This document shows positions 10,525 through 22,502 of a stretch of 64,000 nucleotides of DNA, in pieces. The stretch is taken from NCBI GenBank assembly GCA_014281115.1, contig JACONQ010000010.1:2294001-2358000 (forward strand), written 5' to 3'. Made by a program: the position numbers and the translations under genes. The notes beneath the pieces were generated by a model, which was not told the origin of the DNA, ran no database searches, and saw only the letters and a program-made list of their open reading frames with translations. Positions within the stretch are counted from its first letter, which is position 1. The number at the start of each line of letters is the position of its first letter. Source of the stretch: Laburnicola sp. R22_1 (lineage: Eukaryota; Ascomycota; Dothideomycetes; Pleosporales; Didymosphaeriaceae).

Positions 10525-10619
10525 TATAACTATACTTTTATTATATAACTTTTATACTTTACTAGTTTTTATAATTGTATTATCTTTCTTACACTCTTTT
10601 TAATTACTAAGTAGGAGGC
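10525..10619. repeat. Truncated foldback-repeat arm beside the copia element
   Basis: From about 10577 the sequence (ending CTTTTTAATTACTAAGTAGG) matches the minus-oriented arm of the foldback-type repeat seen in full at 16677-16780. It stops abruptly at the copia LTR (10620), and its continuation is not found on the other side of that element. Confidence 0.7.
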
Positions 10620-10784
10620 TGTTAGATTAGAGCCGTGTTGCCGAACAAGGGCACGTGGTCGGCTCTACCCTCTAAATTAGACCTCGAGCCAACAAGTCAC
10701 AGAACACACACAATACAACTGTTTATCTATCTTATTTATTAGACCTTCTATCTTAATAAGCTTAAATAGTGCTTAAATCTAACA
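10620..10784 (+). repeat. Copia 5' LTR
   Basis: 165 bp, TG...CA, with 9-bp perfect terminal inverted repeat TGTTAGATT/AATCTAACA. It matches 15617-15779 with scattered transition differences and a 2-bp length difference. Confidence 0.93.
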
Positions 10785-11199
10785 ATTAAGAGTCTCACTA
10801 CCTTAATCGACTCTAAGAAAAGACAATGTTGCTGTTAACACTCCGCGACTCAATAATTGTATTAACTAATTACACTAACTATACACTATAGCTACTATAG
10901 CTAAAAGCGCAATGCGAGCTAATAGATATATGGCCTATTATTAATCTAGATGGAGCCAAACTCCCACGCGAAAAGCCGACACCGCTGTTGCCGCCAGAAA
11001 TAGCGAGTTACTAGCCAATTATCTGCGTAAACAATAACAATTAACAAAACCCTCTAACGCGCCTATTAGAGCTATTAAATTTAGGCCTTAAGGTATATAA
11101 GGAGGACATTAAGTTCTATAAGATATAGATTAAGAACTACAAGATTAAGAATAAAAAATACTAAGAGGAGAGAACAAGTCTTAAGAAAGTAATTATTTA

Positions 11200-14100
11200 T
11201 ATCTAATTAACTATGTTACAACATCTACAACGTAACTACTATAAGCCTAAAGAGCAGATCTGGCAATGAATTAAATCTCTAACGTAGATAGTAGGTGTTA
11301 ATAAGGAAGACGAGTGGGATAGGGCGAGAGCGCGATACCTATAGGCTCTTAAGCTAATACGATAACCCTTAAACTAGGATATCTAGTTAACTAAGTATAA
11401 TTAGGCAGCTATAGAAGCAGAGACAAATAATATTACCAAAGTATAATTAATCTATAATACTATAAAGGACTTCCTGACTGCGATTATAAAGGCGGCCCCT
11501 ACCTAGGGCGTGTCCTTTTAAGAAACTAGACGCTAAGACGTAGATATAATAAGGAAGGAGATAATAAAACGCTTCTAAGAATATATAGCAATACTCTACC
11601 TAATTAAGGGCAAATAGTATAGGGGCGCCTTTGCTGCTAGTAAGCCATCTCTTGCTGCTAGTGGTATATCCACTCTAGGCACTAATAGGGACGCCTCTTA
11701 CGCTGCTAAAGACGCGCTATCTTCCACGAATAACTAACGTGGATAGGAAAGACCTTAATAAAAATAATTCTTTGGTTAAAGTACTATATCTAAGCAGTTC
11801 TTAATAGAGGATATAATGGTAGTTAAAGGCAGAAAATGTCCTGCTTATAGACAAAGGCATAGTCTAAAAGACTACTTCTACGCATATCTAGAATATGCAC
11901 TAGAGTAGTTTAGGCCACAATCTGGCTTTATAGATATAGTATAATATAGAATTAGAAATAATTTAGATTTATAAGAGGAGATAAGGAAGGTAAAGAGACT
12001 AAGGTCTTAAACCCTACGAATTAAGAACTCACATACTCCTACTCCTAAGATTAATAATAATTAACTAGATAGACGAAAAATTTCTACTATCTAAGCCAGC
12101 TTTAATACGGCATTATATTAATTCGATTCTACGAGCTACTCACTACGATACTCCTCGATTCTTAATTTAGGCACTACCTACTATATTGCGAACGATCTTA
12201 ATTAATTTGTCTTATTTTGCCCTCTATTGCCTAGAGACTTTATATAGGCTAGAAATACACAAATATAAGTTAAAGAATATGGCACAGTTTACCTTAAACT
12301 AAAGGGCCCAACTGAATAGCAGATACTACGCCTTAATAATATAGCCTATTGCCCAGACCTTCTATGCAACCTAGTGTCTTTTAGGATACTACGGCGTTAA
12401 GAGCTATAGTAGGATATTAAATTAGAATCTACAAGCCTAAAGCGAGTAGATAATATAGTTATTACTAAGCTATAAGAGCTCTACAACTAATAGGTTCTAG
12501 AATACTAACTAGAACTAATAGAATAGGCAACCTTCTACACCTATAGAATTACCTCACGTACTAAGAGATTCTCGCAAAAGGCAGACGCACTGTAATAGTA
12601 TAAGCGACTAGGGTATTTAGGCCCTAGTGCTCTTAAGCACCTAGTGTAGCAATCTAAGGGGGTGCGGATTAAAGGCATCACTATAGTATAGTGCGACGCC
12701 TATAGACGAGCTAAATCTAAGAGGTTAATCTGTCAAACACTACAACTAATTAATAAAGGACTAGGAGAACGAGTTGTAATAGACTTCCACAGCTATAAGG
12801 ATGGCAGCTTAACAAAAGAAAAGAGCCAAATGCTAATTACTAATTAATACTTAGGACTAATGTGGGATTTCTACTTTAAGGATAATCGCATAGCTCGATC
12901 TATTATTTAAACTTTGGCCACTTTTACAAAGTTTATAAAGAACTAATTTAATCTTATAGTTAAGGTAATTAAAGCGGACAACAAAATATTTATAGTTAAA
13001 TAAGAAGTTAATTAATAGTGTATAGCCTAGGGGATTATAATTAAGCCTTTAGCACCTAATATATAAGTATAGAATAGCGGAGCTAAACGCTTAGGGGGTA
13101 TAATAAAAGACAAAGCCTGGGCAATGCGACTTAATGCTAACCTACTATAGAAGATATGGCTAGAGATTACCTAGTTAGCTATCTACCTCTATAATTAAAT
13201 GCTAAACTATGCGAATTACTAGAGAACACTATATAAAGTCTTCTTTACAATAGTGGCCTTTTAGAATAGAGTGGTTACAGCACCACGAAAGCTAAATTAA
13301 ACCTATCTTAAGGCATATGGATGTAAAGCTTTTGCAATAATAGATAATACTCGCTATAGTAAGAGTAGGATATAACGTCTCGACCTAAAGGCGTGGATTA
13401 GATATCTAGTAGGATACTAATTCTTTAACATCTTTTAGATATGGATACTCTCGCTTAGGAAAGTAATTAGCACCCAGAATATAATATTTAATAAAGATAG
13501 TATTTTTAGCGGAAAGACAGAGGACCTTATAGATAACCTTATATATAATACCCTTAAAGAGATTGCTGCATAGGTCTAATCGGTTAAACTACTATCTATA
13601 GCTAAACTAACTAAATTAGAGATAGAGTTGTTCTATAAAGATGAGACGATTCAAGATAACCTGTAGGATAAAGACTAGCCTAGATATTAATAAGGTAGGA
13701 AAGTAGACTATACTTATCCCACTCTGCTAATTATACCACTACTAGTGACACTCCTTATACAATTACTAGTAGAGAAAGATAAAGGAAAAGACTACTAACC
13801 CTTATTATTAATAATATACCTATAGGCCGTAGTATTTATAGCTAGCACTAAAGTAGTAAACGCAGAGAACTTTAATGGGAAAACATTAGATAAGGCGCGG
13901 TTAAAAAGATTGCTCTCTAAAGGATTAAAGCTATATAGGAGCTAGTTGCCTATGCCACCTTCCTAACGCAATAAGCTTAAAGAACATCCACTGTGCGATA
14001 TGTTTAAGGAATCTAAGAAACAGTACCTAAACAGTTACTAGGACATGAGATTCTAGACCGAGATACTAGCTAAAACAATTAAGCTAACTAAAGAATAGAT

Positions 14101-15540
14101 TCTTAACTATATATAGGTATATACCTATAAGTTTAATAAATATTACTAACTTAAGAAGTGCAAAGCACGCCTTATTATTTGTGGTAATTAATAGAGAAAT
14201 ATTACGTTATAAGATATATATGCGGTAATATTGGCCAGACAATTATTTCGCATGCTTATGGCGATTGCGGCGCGATTCGACCTAGAGCTCCTTTAATATA
14301 ATGTTATAAATACCTTTATTTACGCGAAGATTGACTAAGATATATATATAAGAATGCCACGAGGCTATAATAAACCTAGGACAATTCTAAAGCTTAATAA
14401 GGCGCTATACAGACTCCGAATCTTACCACTACTCTGGTAGAGAGAGTTTACTTTAATACTGCGAGGCTTAGGCCTTATTAGCATACTCTATAAACCTTGC
14501 TATATGATTAAACAAGGCGTAATTATCTTCTTCTACGTAGATAATATTATTATTACCTATAAACAGAAGAACAAACCCCAGGCTAAGCTAGTTATTAAGT
14601 AGCTACAAGAAAAGTACACCCTTATAGGAGGAAAAGATCTCTAATAGTTCCTAGGAGTTAAGATTCTTAGAAACCGCTTATAATAAAAGATCTGGCTCTT
14701 ACAAGCGTTATATATTAATAAGATCGCTAGGCTAGTTAATAACTAAAGCCTTAGGCATAATACTCTAATAAGTAGCATCGAGCTTACTCTACAATTAGGC
14801 TTTGCTAGTCTATCTAAGATTAATAGATACTAACGCAAGGTTAAATCGATTCTATTCGCCGCAGTTACTACTCGGCCGGACACTGCTTTCACTTTCTCCT
14901 AATTAGCACAATTTCTCACTAATCCTGACAGCCAATATTAAGATGCTACTAATCGAGTCCTACTATACCTCTAAGAAACACATATAAGAGCGTTATAGCT
15001 AGGTAGAGAAGATAGTTTCAAGGTAGTAAGCGATGCCTTGTTTGCGGACAATACACTAGACTAAAAGAGTTCTTAAGAATATATTATTAAACTATTTAGT
15101 AGGCTAATTATATAGAAAGTAAGTAAGTAAGATACTGTTACCATATTTACCACTAAAGCCAAGCTACTAGCCCTGTTATAGGTAGCCAAGAAGGCACTAT
15201 TTATATTACGCCTACTTAATAAGCTCTAGGTTAAGCTTACGGATTAAATAATTACTATTAAATGCGATAACTGGCAGACAATACAGCTTGTTGCTAAGGA
15301 GACTGCGTAGCTTAATACTAAACTCCGCCATATAGATATTTATAACTATTAGTTAAGGCAAGAGGTAGCATAAGGAAGAATTAGAGTTACCTACACTTAG
15401 TTAAACGAAATAATAGCTAATAGGCTTATAAAGGCCCTTTCTATTAACAAATAGAGCAAATTTCTAGATTAACTAGGACTTGTTAATATGGCAGAGAATC
15501 TTAACAGAAAGGAGGTACAAATTAACGAGCTAGAATAAAG
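11200..15540 (+). pseudogene. Copia gag-pol relic
   Basis: Coding remains of a copia polyprotein with dozens of TAA/TAG codons, mostly at positions where the family has glutamine. The RT active site reads YVDN instead of YVDD, a GAT to AAT change of RIP type. The conserved RNase H tail can be followed to about 15500 (RLIKALSINKQ). Its products would be capsid, integrase, RT and RNase H; none can be made from this copy. Confidence 0.88.
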
Positions 15541-15616
15541 GATAGAGGCTATTACTCTAGAATAAAGGACGGCTATAAGGAGTCTAGCTTAAGGATAAGC
15601 CTAAGCTAAGGGGGTG

Positions 15617-15779
15617 TGTTAGATTAGAGCCGTGTTGCCGAACGAGGGCACGTGGTCGGCTCTACCCTCTAAATTAGACCTAAAGCTAATAAGTTACAGA
15701 ACACACAATACAACTGTTTATCCATCTTATCTATTAGACCCCCCATCTTAATGAGCTTAAATAGTGCTCAAATCTAATA
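15617..15779 (+). repeat. Copia 3' LTR
   Basis: 163 bp, repeats the 5' LTR. The terminal CA has become TA, a RIP-type change. Confidence 0.93.
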
Positions 15780-17655
15780 GGACTATTTGCCTCTTTAATA
15801 ATAAATATATTATAATTAGTATAATAATACTACTAATTAGCTAGAGGGTAGATTAGATATATATATACTAATCGCTAGTTATATTATAATAATAGAAGAT
15901 CTTTAAGATAACTTTCTATTTATATATATTTTAGGAGTATAGAAAGTCTAGAATAAGCACTAAAAGTATATTATAAATTCTATAGTTACTATAGTAATAC
16001 CTAAAAAAATACTAGTAGTATTATTTTCGACTTACCTAGGAGTAGGACGACAAAGACTTTTATCTTAAATAACATAATAAAAAAGGAGAGCCCCTTACTT
16101 AGTAATAAAAAAGAGCGTAAAAAAGATAATTATAAAAAAAAGCGCGTTTAAACTCGCTAAGCGAGTCTTATTGCAAAGGCTTCTATAAGCAAATTTTTTA
16201 CAAAGAGGCTACTTAGAACTTTAGTAGGGGAGGAATAAAACTTTAGCGCCACTATGCTATAGTTAATCTCCTTTTTCTTCTACTATTTTAATTGTTGTAA
16301 ATAATATATAGCGTTAAATTAACTACCTAGGGGTAGCATGACAAAGGCTTTTATCTTAAATAACATAATAAAAAAAGCAGAGCCCTCTACTTAGTAAGTA
16401 AAAAAAGCGTGTAAATAATATAAGTTAATATATTAATAGGTATGTGGCATTATTTTATCTACCTAGGGGTAGGACGACAAAGGCTTTTATCTTAAATAAT
16501 ATAATAAAAAAAGCAGAGCCCCCTGCTTAGTAATTAAAAAGAGCGTAAAAAGATAATTATAAAAAAGACGCTTTTCTATATTAATAATAGTAGAAGAAAT
16601 AACTACTATTATTATAATATTTTTATTAGAAACCTCTTAGTTACAAAAAGAAACTATAGTAAATAAGCTTTTATTTATAATTACCTTTTTTACGCTCTTT
16701 TTAATTACTAAGTAGGGGGCTCCGCTTTTTTATTATGTTATTTAAGATAAAAGCCTTTGTTGTCCTACTTCTAGGTAGATAAATTAACGCTATATAGTAA
16801 ATAGTAATTACTATATAGTAAATTACTCTAAGTTAACTTTATACTTTAAAAAATATTTTTAGAAAGCTTAATAAGCTACTTAGTAAGTATTTTTGTTAAA
16901 TTTTAGCTAATTATAAAATTTTATTTATTAATTAATTAGTATTATATAAATAGTATATATGTATATAGCGTTAGTTTATCTACCTAGAAGTAGGATAACA
17001 AAGGCTTTCATCTTAAATAATATAATAAAAAAGCAGAGCCCTCTACTTAGTAATTAAAAAGAGCGTGAAAAGGTAATTATAAAAATGCAATATAAGTAGT
17101 ATTTTTTTACAACTAAGAAGTTTCTAATAAAAGAATTATAATAATAGTAGTTATTTCTTTCACTATTATAGAAATAAAAAGTATTTTTAAAATATTAATA
17201 AAAAGGAGTTATATATAAGTTGTATAAATACTCTAAGTATACTAGTAGTATATATTATTAAATTAATTAGCTAGGGGTAGAACAACAAAGGCTTTTATTT
17301 TAAATAATATAATAAAAAAGTAGAGCCTTCTACTTAGTAATTAAAAAGAGCGTAAAAAGATAATTATAAAAAGAATACTAGTAGTATGTGTAGCATTAAT
17401 TTATCTAACTAGGGATAGGACGACAAAGGCTTTTATCTTAAATAACATAACAAAAAAAGCAGAGCCCCTGCTTAGTAATTATAAAGAGCGTAGTACTAGT
17501 AGTGTAAGTATATATTTTAATATAACTTTATATATATATATATACTAAGAAAAAGTACTATTATTAGTATATACTAAGTTACTAAGGTACGTAGCTATAT
17601 ATAAAGCTCTATAGATACGCTAGATATATATACTTATATAAAAAATTTTCTACTA
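15780..17655. repeat. AT-rich block with seven copies of a foldback/MITE-like repeat arm
   Basis: A unit of about 105 bp recurs: start CTACCTAGG(G/A)GTAGGA, then ACAAAGGCTTTTATCTTAAA, then GCAGAGCCCC, TTAGTAATTAAAAAGAGCGT and a TAATTATAAAAA tail. Plus-oriented copies: 16032-16140, 16322-16415, 16459-16567, 16980-17086, 17267-17373 and 17401-17493. Minus-oriented: 16677-16780. Outside the unit a shared flank (TAGCGTTAA or TGGCATTAT variants) precedes most copies. Nothing else coding is visible in this block. Confidence 0.85.
16441..16798. mobile_element. Foldback/MITE-like element with about 120-bp inverted arms
   Basis: The plus arm (16441-16567) and minus arm (16677-16798) are inverted copies of the same unit, ending in TATGTGGCAT... 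and ...AACGCTATATA. The central 110 bp contains the segment also seen at 6150-6215 in less mutated form. No transposase is encoded, so the element would be non-autonomous. Confidence 0.65.
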
Positions 17656-19868
17656 ACATATTCTATTAGTAGTTCGGACAGATTAGTCCGCCGGATAGTT
17701 TTTCTTAGCAACTTCGAGGTCTCTTATAACTTATTATAGAACACTACTAACGTTACTTTATAGTAACTTATAATAACCTACTATAACTTATAATATACTA
17801 AGTTACTATTTAATCTACTTTTTATATTATGCAGCCTCTTTACGCAGCTACAATAGCCGCGCAAAGCTAAGAAGTCTTTTTAGTAGTACAAACTTATAAT
17901 AAGACTCCCTATAATATATAATATATTATCTACTATACTATACATAGGTAATATATAGTATACTTATTATAATTTGTAGTAAAGCATACTATATTTTAAG
18001 TAGTACTTTATTTAATTTTTAGTTACTAAGTGTGTACTATTGCAAGATAAAGTTAACCTATTATTTTTAGTCTTATAGTAACCTATAATAAAATTACTCT
18101 AATTTACTATTAACACTATCCAAAAATAAGTCGCTAAGGGTAATATCTAACTTCTTCTCTATCTCTTTATCTATCTAATAGGTCCTTACGTTATGTCTAG
18201 GCTCTTTGCACCTCCTATAGCGGTATTATATTAAGAGACCTACCTCTCCCTTACTACTACCTCGCGCCCTTTTTAATAACTTCACCCTAATAGAAGGGCT
18301 TTCTACTCCTAAATCTGCTTCCTAAGTAAAGCCTAGCGTCCTACCTTTCTAAATGCGCTTTCTTTTACGTATTATTTACTTTATTAGAACCTTAATTTGC
18401 TTCTTAAGTTCCTTAATATAAGTCTCTTAAAGTACACTATAGTAGAGCATAAGTTTAGCACCTTTTATAAGCTATAAGTATCTTAATTTAGTATTAGATA
18501 GAGACTAAATAAAAGAGTTGCGTATAAGCTTTAACTAGAATCTAAACTTAAGGGTATTACTTAGGATCCTAGCTTGCTATAGTGTGTTAAGTAAAGTACT
18601 CTAAGGTAGAGTGTAAATATATATATTAAGGCGATCTACTACTACTAACATATCTAAAAAAATAAGTCTAGAGACCTTAAAGGCTTTTTTATAGTTTTCT
18701 AGTGTAAATATATTAAAAAACGCATTATAAAAGGCTAGTAGGAAGCCCTTTTTATTAATATAAAAGACGCATTAGCGCGCTAAGTCCTATACGCACTAGG
18801 AGTACTTTAGTTTTAGTAGCGCGAAATAGACTATATTAAGCGGCTAAAGAATATAAGATAAGTGCGCTAGTATATAGAGTATTAGAATCTTTTATTCTAG
18901 ATAATAATTCTTAAAATTCTAGGAGTAGTGGCTCTTATAGCTGTCTAGAATAAGTAACCTCTATAACCCTACTATGCGCGGCCTTATATACGCGTTAAAG
19001 TACTTTAACTACGCAACTTTAAGCTTATTATTAGTCTAGCTAGTCTTAGAGACTAAGAGCTTCTAATTATAGGGGATACTAGTCTTCTTATACTACGCTA
19101 AGATATAGACTTGCCCTTTATAAATAATAAAGGGTAAAGTAGTATACTTAGTAGTGCAAATACTCTAAATTATTATAACGTACTCGCAGTTGCCTAGCTA
19201 AATAAGCATAGGTTAAGAATGTCTTTCTAAACTAGTTATAACCTTTATTAAGCTAATAACTCCTATCTAGAAGCCTATCTTATTAAAGTTATAAATATTT
19301 TTATCCTACACTCTATACTTGGCTTTTATATTCTCTACTAGCTAAAACTATACGTTTATAACCTTTAAGTCTTTCTATTATATTCTCTTTTAGTTCTTTA
19401 CTTAATTAAAAGTTATTTTAAGCTTAGGTACGCGCTTTATAAAGCGCTAAGCCTAGCATTATCCTATAGAGTCTCTATACCGCGTAGTTAGTAATTTATT
19501 AGCTATATCTTCTACCTTACCTAGCTAGGGTGCAAATTCTTATAAATCTAGGTTAAGAATATACTATATAAGCGTCTACTCTTTAGTTATAGTAAGCTTT
19601 ACTATGCCTAATTATGTATCTACTTAGGCGGTAATTTTGTTAATTTAATTGCTTAGTATAGACTTTAGAATATTATATACTACAGTAGCGCGTCGTAGGC
19701 TTAAAATTTGCTTATTCTAATAGGCGTAAAGGGCAAGCTTAATTCTGCCTTCTTAATTAGATAATAACGCGTCGTGTTATTAAGATATTATAATTTATAG
19801 TGAAGTGTTATGGTCTTGGCAAAAACTGTCTAGCGGACTAATCTATTCGGACTACTAATAGAATATGT
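17656..19868 (-). mobile_element. Fot-type DNA transposon, heavily RIP-mutated
   Basis: The ends (ACATATTCTATTAGTAGT from 17656; its inverted copy ending at 19868) form TIRs of about 57 bp with several transition differences, flanked by TA at 17654-17655 and 19869-19870. Length is 2213 bp. The inner TIR end carries GCCAAGAC, as in the element at 6550-10524. The minus strand encodes a transposase relic. Confidence 0.88.
17800..19500 (-). pseudogene. Fot-type transposase relic
   Basis: Reading the minus strand through TAA/TAG codons shows the first DDE strand (FNKIGFLIGV near 19290), an NNKLKVAQLKYFNAYI segment (near 19040), the second strand (LLILDSYKSHY near 18960), the third region (LQPLNIVYFALLK near 18820) and a mutated zinc knuckle (RYRRCKEPRHNVRTYQ near 18200). 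In the knuckle several Cys/Gly positions are replaced by Arg/Tyr, which are transition changes. Boundaries are approximate because start and stop are not preserved. Confidence 0.8.
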
Positions 19869-20342
19869 TATGCCTTTTTATTATATTATTTAAGATAAAA
19901 GCCTTTATTATTTTACTCCTAAATAGATTAAATTAACACTATATAATATTATACTAATTTTAGCTTAGTTAAGTTAACCTTAGTAAAAGTTAAGTTAGGT
20001 TAACCTACTAGTAAATCCTGCACGTTCTGCATCACGCCTGTCCCTATAAGGCTAGTGCGCCCTATGCCCAATCATTGTTGGATCACCATTCCGATCTTTC
20101 CGAGTTTCTGCATCAATTTCAATCCACCAACCGCGCTCCCCTTCCTTATTGCCGCAAAAATTTCTGGGATGTACATTTTACATGCGCTGCCCCGCATTCC
20201 ACTCGCTACTCTCCTTTACACTTACTTATACGTGTCGTAATAGTTTTATAATAGTTTTTTGGTACCCCTCTCAAGCTCGGAAAGTTTATAGAGCTTTTTC
20301 TTCGACTCTGTGTGTCCTTGTGCGACATCGGCATTGCAAAAG
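19869..20342. other. Transition from AT-rich block to gene island
   Basis: A partial minus-oriented copy of the foldback arm lies at about 19871-19932. AT-rich sequence ends near 20010, and 20030-20342 is GC-balanced and presumably carries the promoter and leader of the next gene. Confidence 0.6.
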
Positions 20343-21305
20343 ATGGCGTCGCTAGCCATTGCCCTCCGACTTCCTCTTCTTCTCTTTCGCAAGCCTTCCA
20401 AGGCAGGCCGCAAAGGCTCAAAAGAGAAGGACAAGGATGACGATGAAGGCCCGCAACGCCTAATTACCTACAAAGAACTTCCGGAATGGTACCGCCTCGA
20501 ATCCTCACCCTTCATCATCAGGCACTACAGACCCGTCTCCAACAGTTTAACCCGCTGCCTCCAGTCACTCTCTTACCTCCACAATGAAACGACGAACATT
20601 TACACGCACATGGTCCCGGCCATCACGCTCGCCTTCGCGCTCCCCCTCCTCCAACTAAACATATCAAGAATCTACGCAGACACGCCCTGGACGGACCGCT
20701 TCATGCTAACGCTCACGCCGATAGCCGCCCTAGGCACCCTCACCCTCTCCTCCTCGTACCACACGCTAAGCAACCACTCCCCCTTCGTAGCGACTACGTG
20801 TCTCCTGCTCGACTTCACCGGCATCTTGACGCTCATCCTAGCGAGTTTCATCTCGGGCATCTACGTGAGCTTCTACAACCACCCGTTCGAGCGGCGCCTG
20901 TACTGGAGCATGATCACGACGCTGATCGCCACGTCGGCGCTGCTGGTGCTGCATCCCGCGCTGCAGGGCATGCAGTACCGGCCGCACCGCACGGCCGCGT
21001 TCGTGCTGACGACGCTGTCGGGCCTCGGGCCGACGGTGCATGGCATGTATGTGCATGGCGTGGCCAGGGGGTTCCACGAGTGCGGCGTTAAATGGTATCT
21101 TGCCGAGGGGTTCTGGTACGGGCTTGGGGTCGTGTTTTTCGTGAGTCGGTGGCCGGAGCGCTGGGCGTGGAGGGATGAGCAGACGAGGGGGAGGTTTGAT
21201 ATCTGGTGGGGGAGTCATTCGCTTTTTCATGCTTGTGTTGTGCTTGGGGCGGCGTGTCATTGTTGGGGGGTTTGGGAGACGTGGACGTTTGCTGTGGAGG
21301 GGTGA
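20343..21305 (+). CDS. PAQR (adiponectin-receptor-like / hemolysin III family) membrane protein
   Basis: Single exon, 320 residues, from an ATG with a good context (AAAAGATGG). Seven hydrophobic segments follow a charged N-terminus (residues 16-40). PAQR signatures are LHNETTNIYTH (residues 79-89), the SSYH motif with His140, Asp157 in CLLLDFTGI, and the last-helix HSLFH motif (His292, His296) that with His140 would bind zinc. In fungi these Izh-type proteins are linked to membrane sterol and zinc homeostasis; ceramidase-like activity is proposed for the animal relatives. No damage is visible although the gene begins only about 330 bp from the AT-rich block. Family assignment is strong; ligand and role are not readable. 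Confidence 0.93.
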   Translation: MASLAIALRLPLLLFRKPSKAGRKGSKEKDKDDDEGPQRLITYKELPEWYRLESSPFIIRHYRPVSNSLTRCLQSLSYLHNETTNIYTHMVPAITLAFALPLLQLNISRIYADTPWTDRFMLTLTPIAALGTLTLSSSYHTLSNHSPFVATTCLLLDFTGILTLILASFISGIYVSFYNHPFERRLYWSMITTLIATSALLVLHPALQGMQYRPHRTAAFVLTTLSGLGPTVHGMYVHGVARGFHECGVKWYLAEGFWYGLGVVFFVSRWPERWAWRDEQTRGRFDIWWGSHSLFHACVVLGAACHCWGVWETWTFAVEG

Positions 21306-22502
21306 GGGGGATGGTTTGTTTGTTGGTGGGCGCTTTTTGGGGTAATGGGTCTTTTTTTTTGATAGAGTTGGTTGGGTGGGTGGGTTTAGATGTGTAGTGT
21401 AATGGCGTAGTCGCGCTTTTTATTGGAAGGAAATTGTATCTTTGGGTCGAGAAATGTGTTGCGTGGTGTATGGTAAGGCTGTGCTTCAGATGTGCTCTCT
21501 GTTTTCAATCTTGTATCCAATCCTCCACGTGGGACTTTAGTCGTCGTTCCAATAAAGTTTCTCGATATCGCCTCAACCCCAACAACGTCCATTCCATTAC
21601 AACTTACTCGCCCCACCCTTCCCCCCTCTCCCCTCTCCCCTCCCAACCCTCCTCCTTCTCCACCTCCAAACTAACCGGATCCCCCAACATCCTCTTCCCC
21701 TCCTCCTTCCCCTTCGTGCTCCCCAACGTACCCCGTACAGTCTGCGAGTGCGGCAAGTTGGCTTTTTTCTGGCGCTCTGGGTCCGACTTCGGATCTATAG
21801 TAGGTGTAGAAGAGGAGCGAGTATCTGTTTTCTCGGCCCCGAGGGAGATGGGGTCGCCGAGGGAAGGGGTGGGTGTCGAGGTTGAGGTTGGGCGGGCGGG
21901 GTGTGAGAGGGTGCCGCGGGGGGTTGTGGAGGGGGTGGCATTTTGGGGATGGAGTGGTGTGGTGTCGATGTGGTGGTTGGGGGAAATGGATGGTGGCTGG
22001 TGTAGAAGTATTTTGAGACTTGTGATGGGTGATGTGGGTGAGGGTTGAGGAGGGAAGTGGGGAAGACGAGAAGGCTTTCTTATTATTGTTCTTTCGTGTG
22101 CGCGGCGAGGTGGGATGGTGATAAGAGAGGGTCGAGCGATTAGTGTGTTTGTAGGGGGACATGATGATGGTGAGAGGTGGATGACGTCTTACATCTTGGT
22201 TTGCATGTGAATATTGGACAAAGGGACTGCGACACCACGGCGAACCATCGAAACGAGGATACGCGGCGGCTCGCGTCGAAGCTCCTTCTTTGGTGTTTTG
22301 GTGCGATGATGTGTTGTAGCGCTATGATGCTGTCTTGCACTACACAATTGCATACTATCTCAGCGGTTTTATTCCTTCATGGTTGAATATGGCTGTTTCA
22401 GCAGTCCTGGTGGAAACCTGAACTGGTAACATGCATGTATCAATGATTTGTTTCATCGGAACTCTAATTACAAAGTAGCTCGCCCTAGACTATGACGAAA
22501 GC
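21306..22502. other. Intergenic, low-complexity
   Basis: Long C/T-rich and G-rich stretches (21600-21720, 21840-22060) create several overlapping open frames on both strands. None shows family features. A minus-strand frame at 21671-22162 encodes a Ser/Thr/Pro/His-rich product and is the only one with a slight chance of being real. Confidence 0.5.

Larger units (their letters stand above)
10620..15779 (+). mobile_element. Ty1/copia LTR retrotransposon, heavily RIP-mutated
   Basis: LTRs lie at 10620-10784 (165 bp) and 15617-15779 (163 bp). They begin TGTTAGATT and end AATCTAACA (mutated to AATCTAATA in the 3' copy). A polypurine tract (AAGGGGGTG) directly precedes the 3' LTR. Reading through TAA/TAG stops, the plus strand shows gag-like sequence (from about 11210), a GAG-pre-integrase and integrase region (CDAYRRAKSKR near 12690, VVIDFHSYKDG near 12775), reverse transcriptase (KCKARL near 14160, MPRGYNKP near 14354, FYVDN near 14531) and RNase H (TTRPDTAF near 14870, TKLRHIDIYNY near 15320). 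The order integrase before RT defines copia. No clear 5-bp target duplication is visible. The element is dead. Confidence 0.93.

Noticed and set aside
10785..10860. Primer binding site of the copia element
   Set aside because: A CTCCGCGACTCAA run near 10843 resembles the gypsy primer site but lies about 50 bases from the LTR and lacks a clear CCA complement, so I did not call it.
20310..20342. Upstream extension of the PAQR gene by 11 codons
   Set aside because: The extension would start at GTG; in a nuclear fungal gene the first ATG at 20343 is the credible start.
21671..22162. Minus-strand open frame, 163 codons
   Set aside because: Ser/Thr/Pro/His-rich composition follows from C/T-rich low-complexity DNA; no domain and many overlapping frames on both strands.
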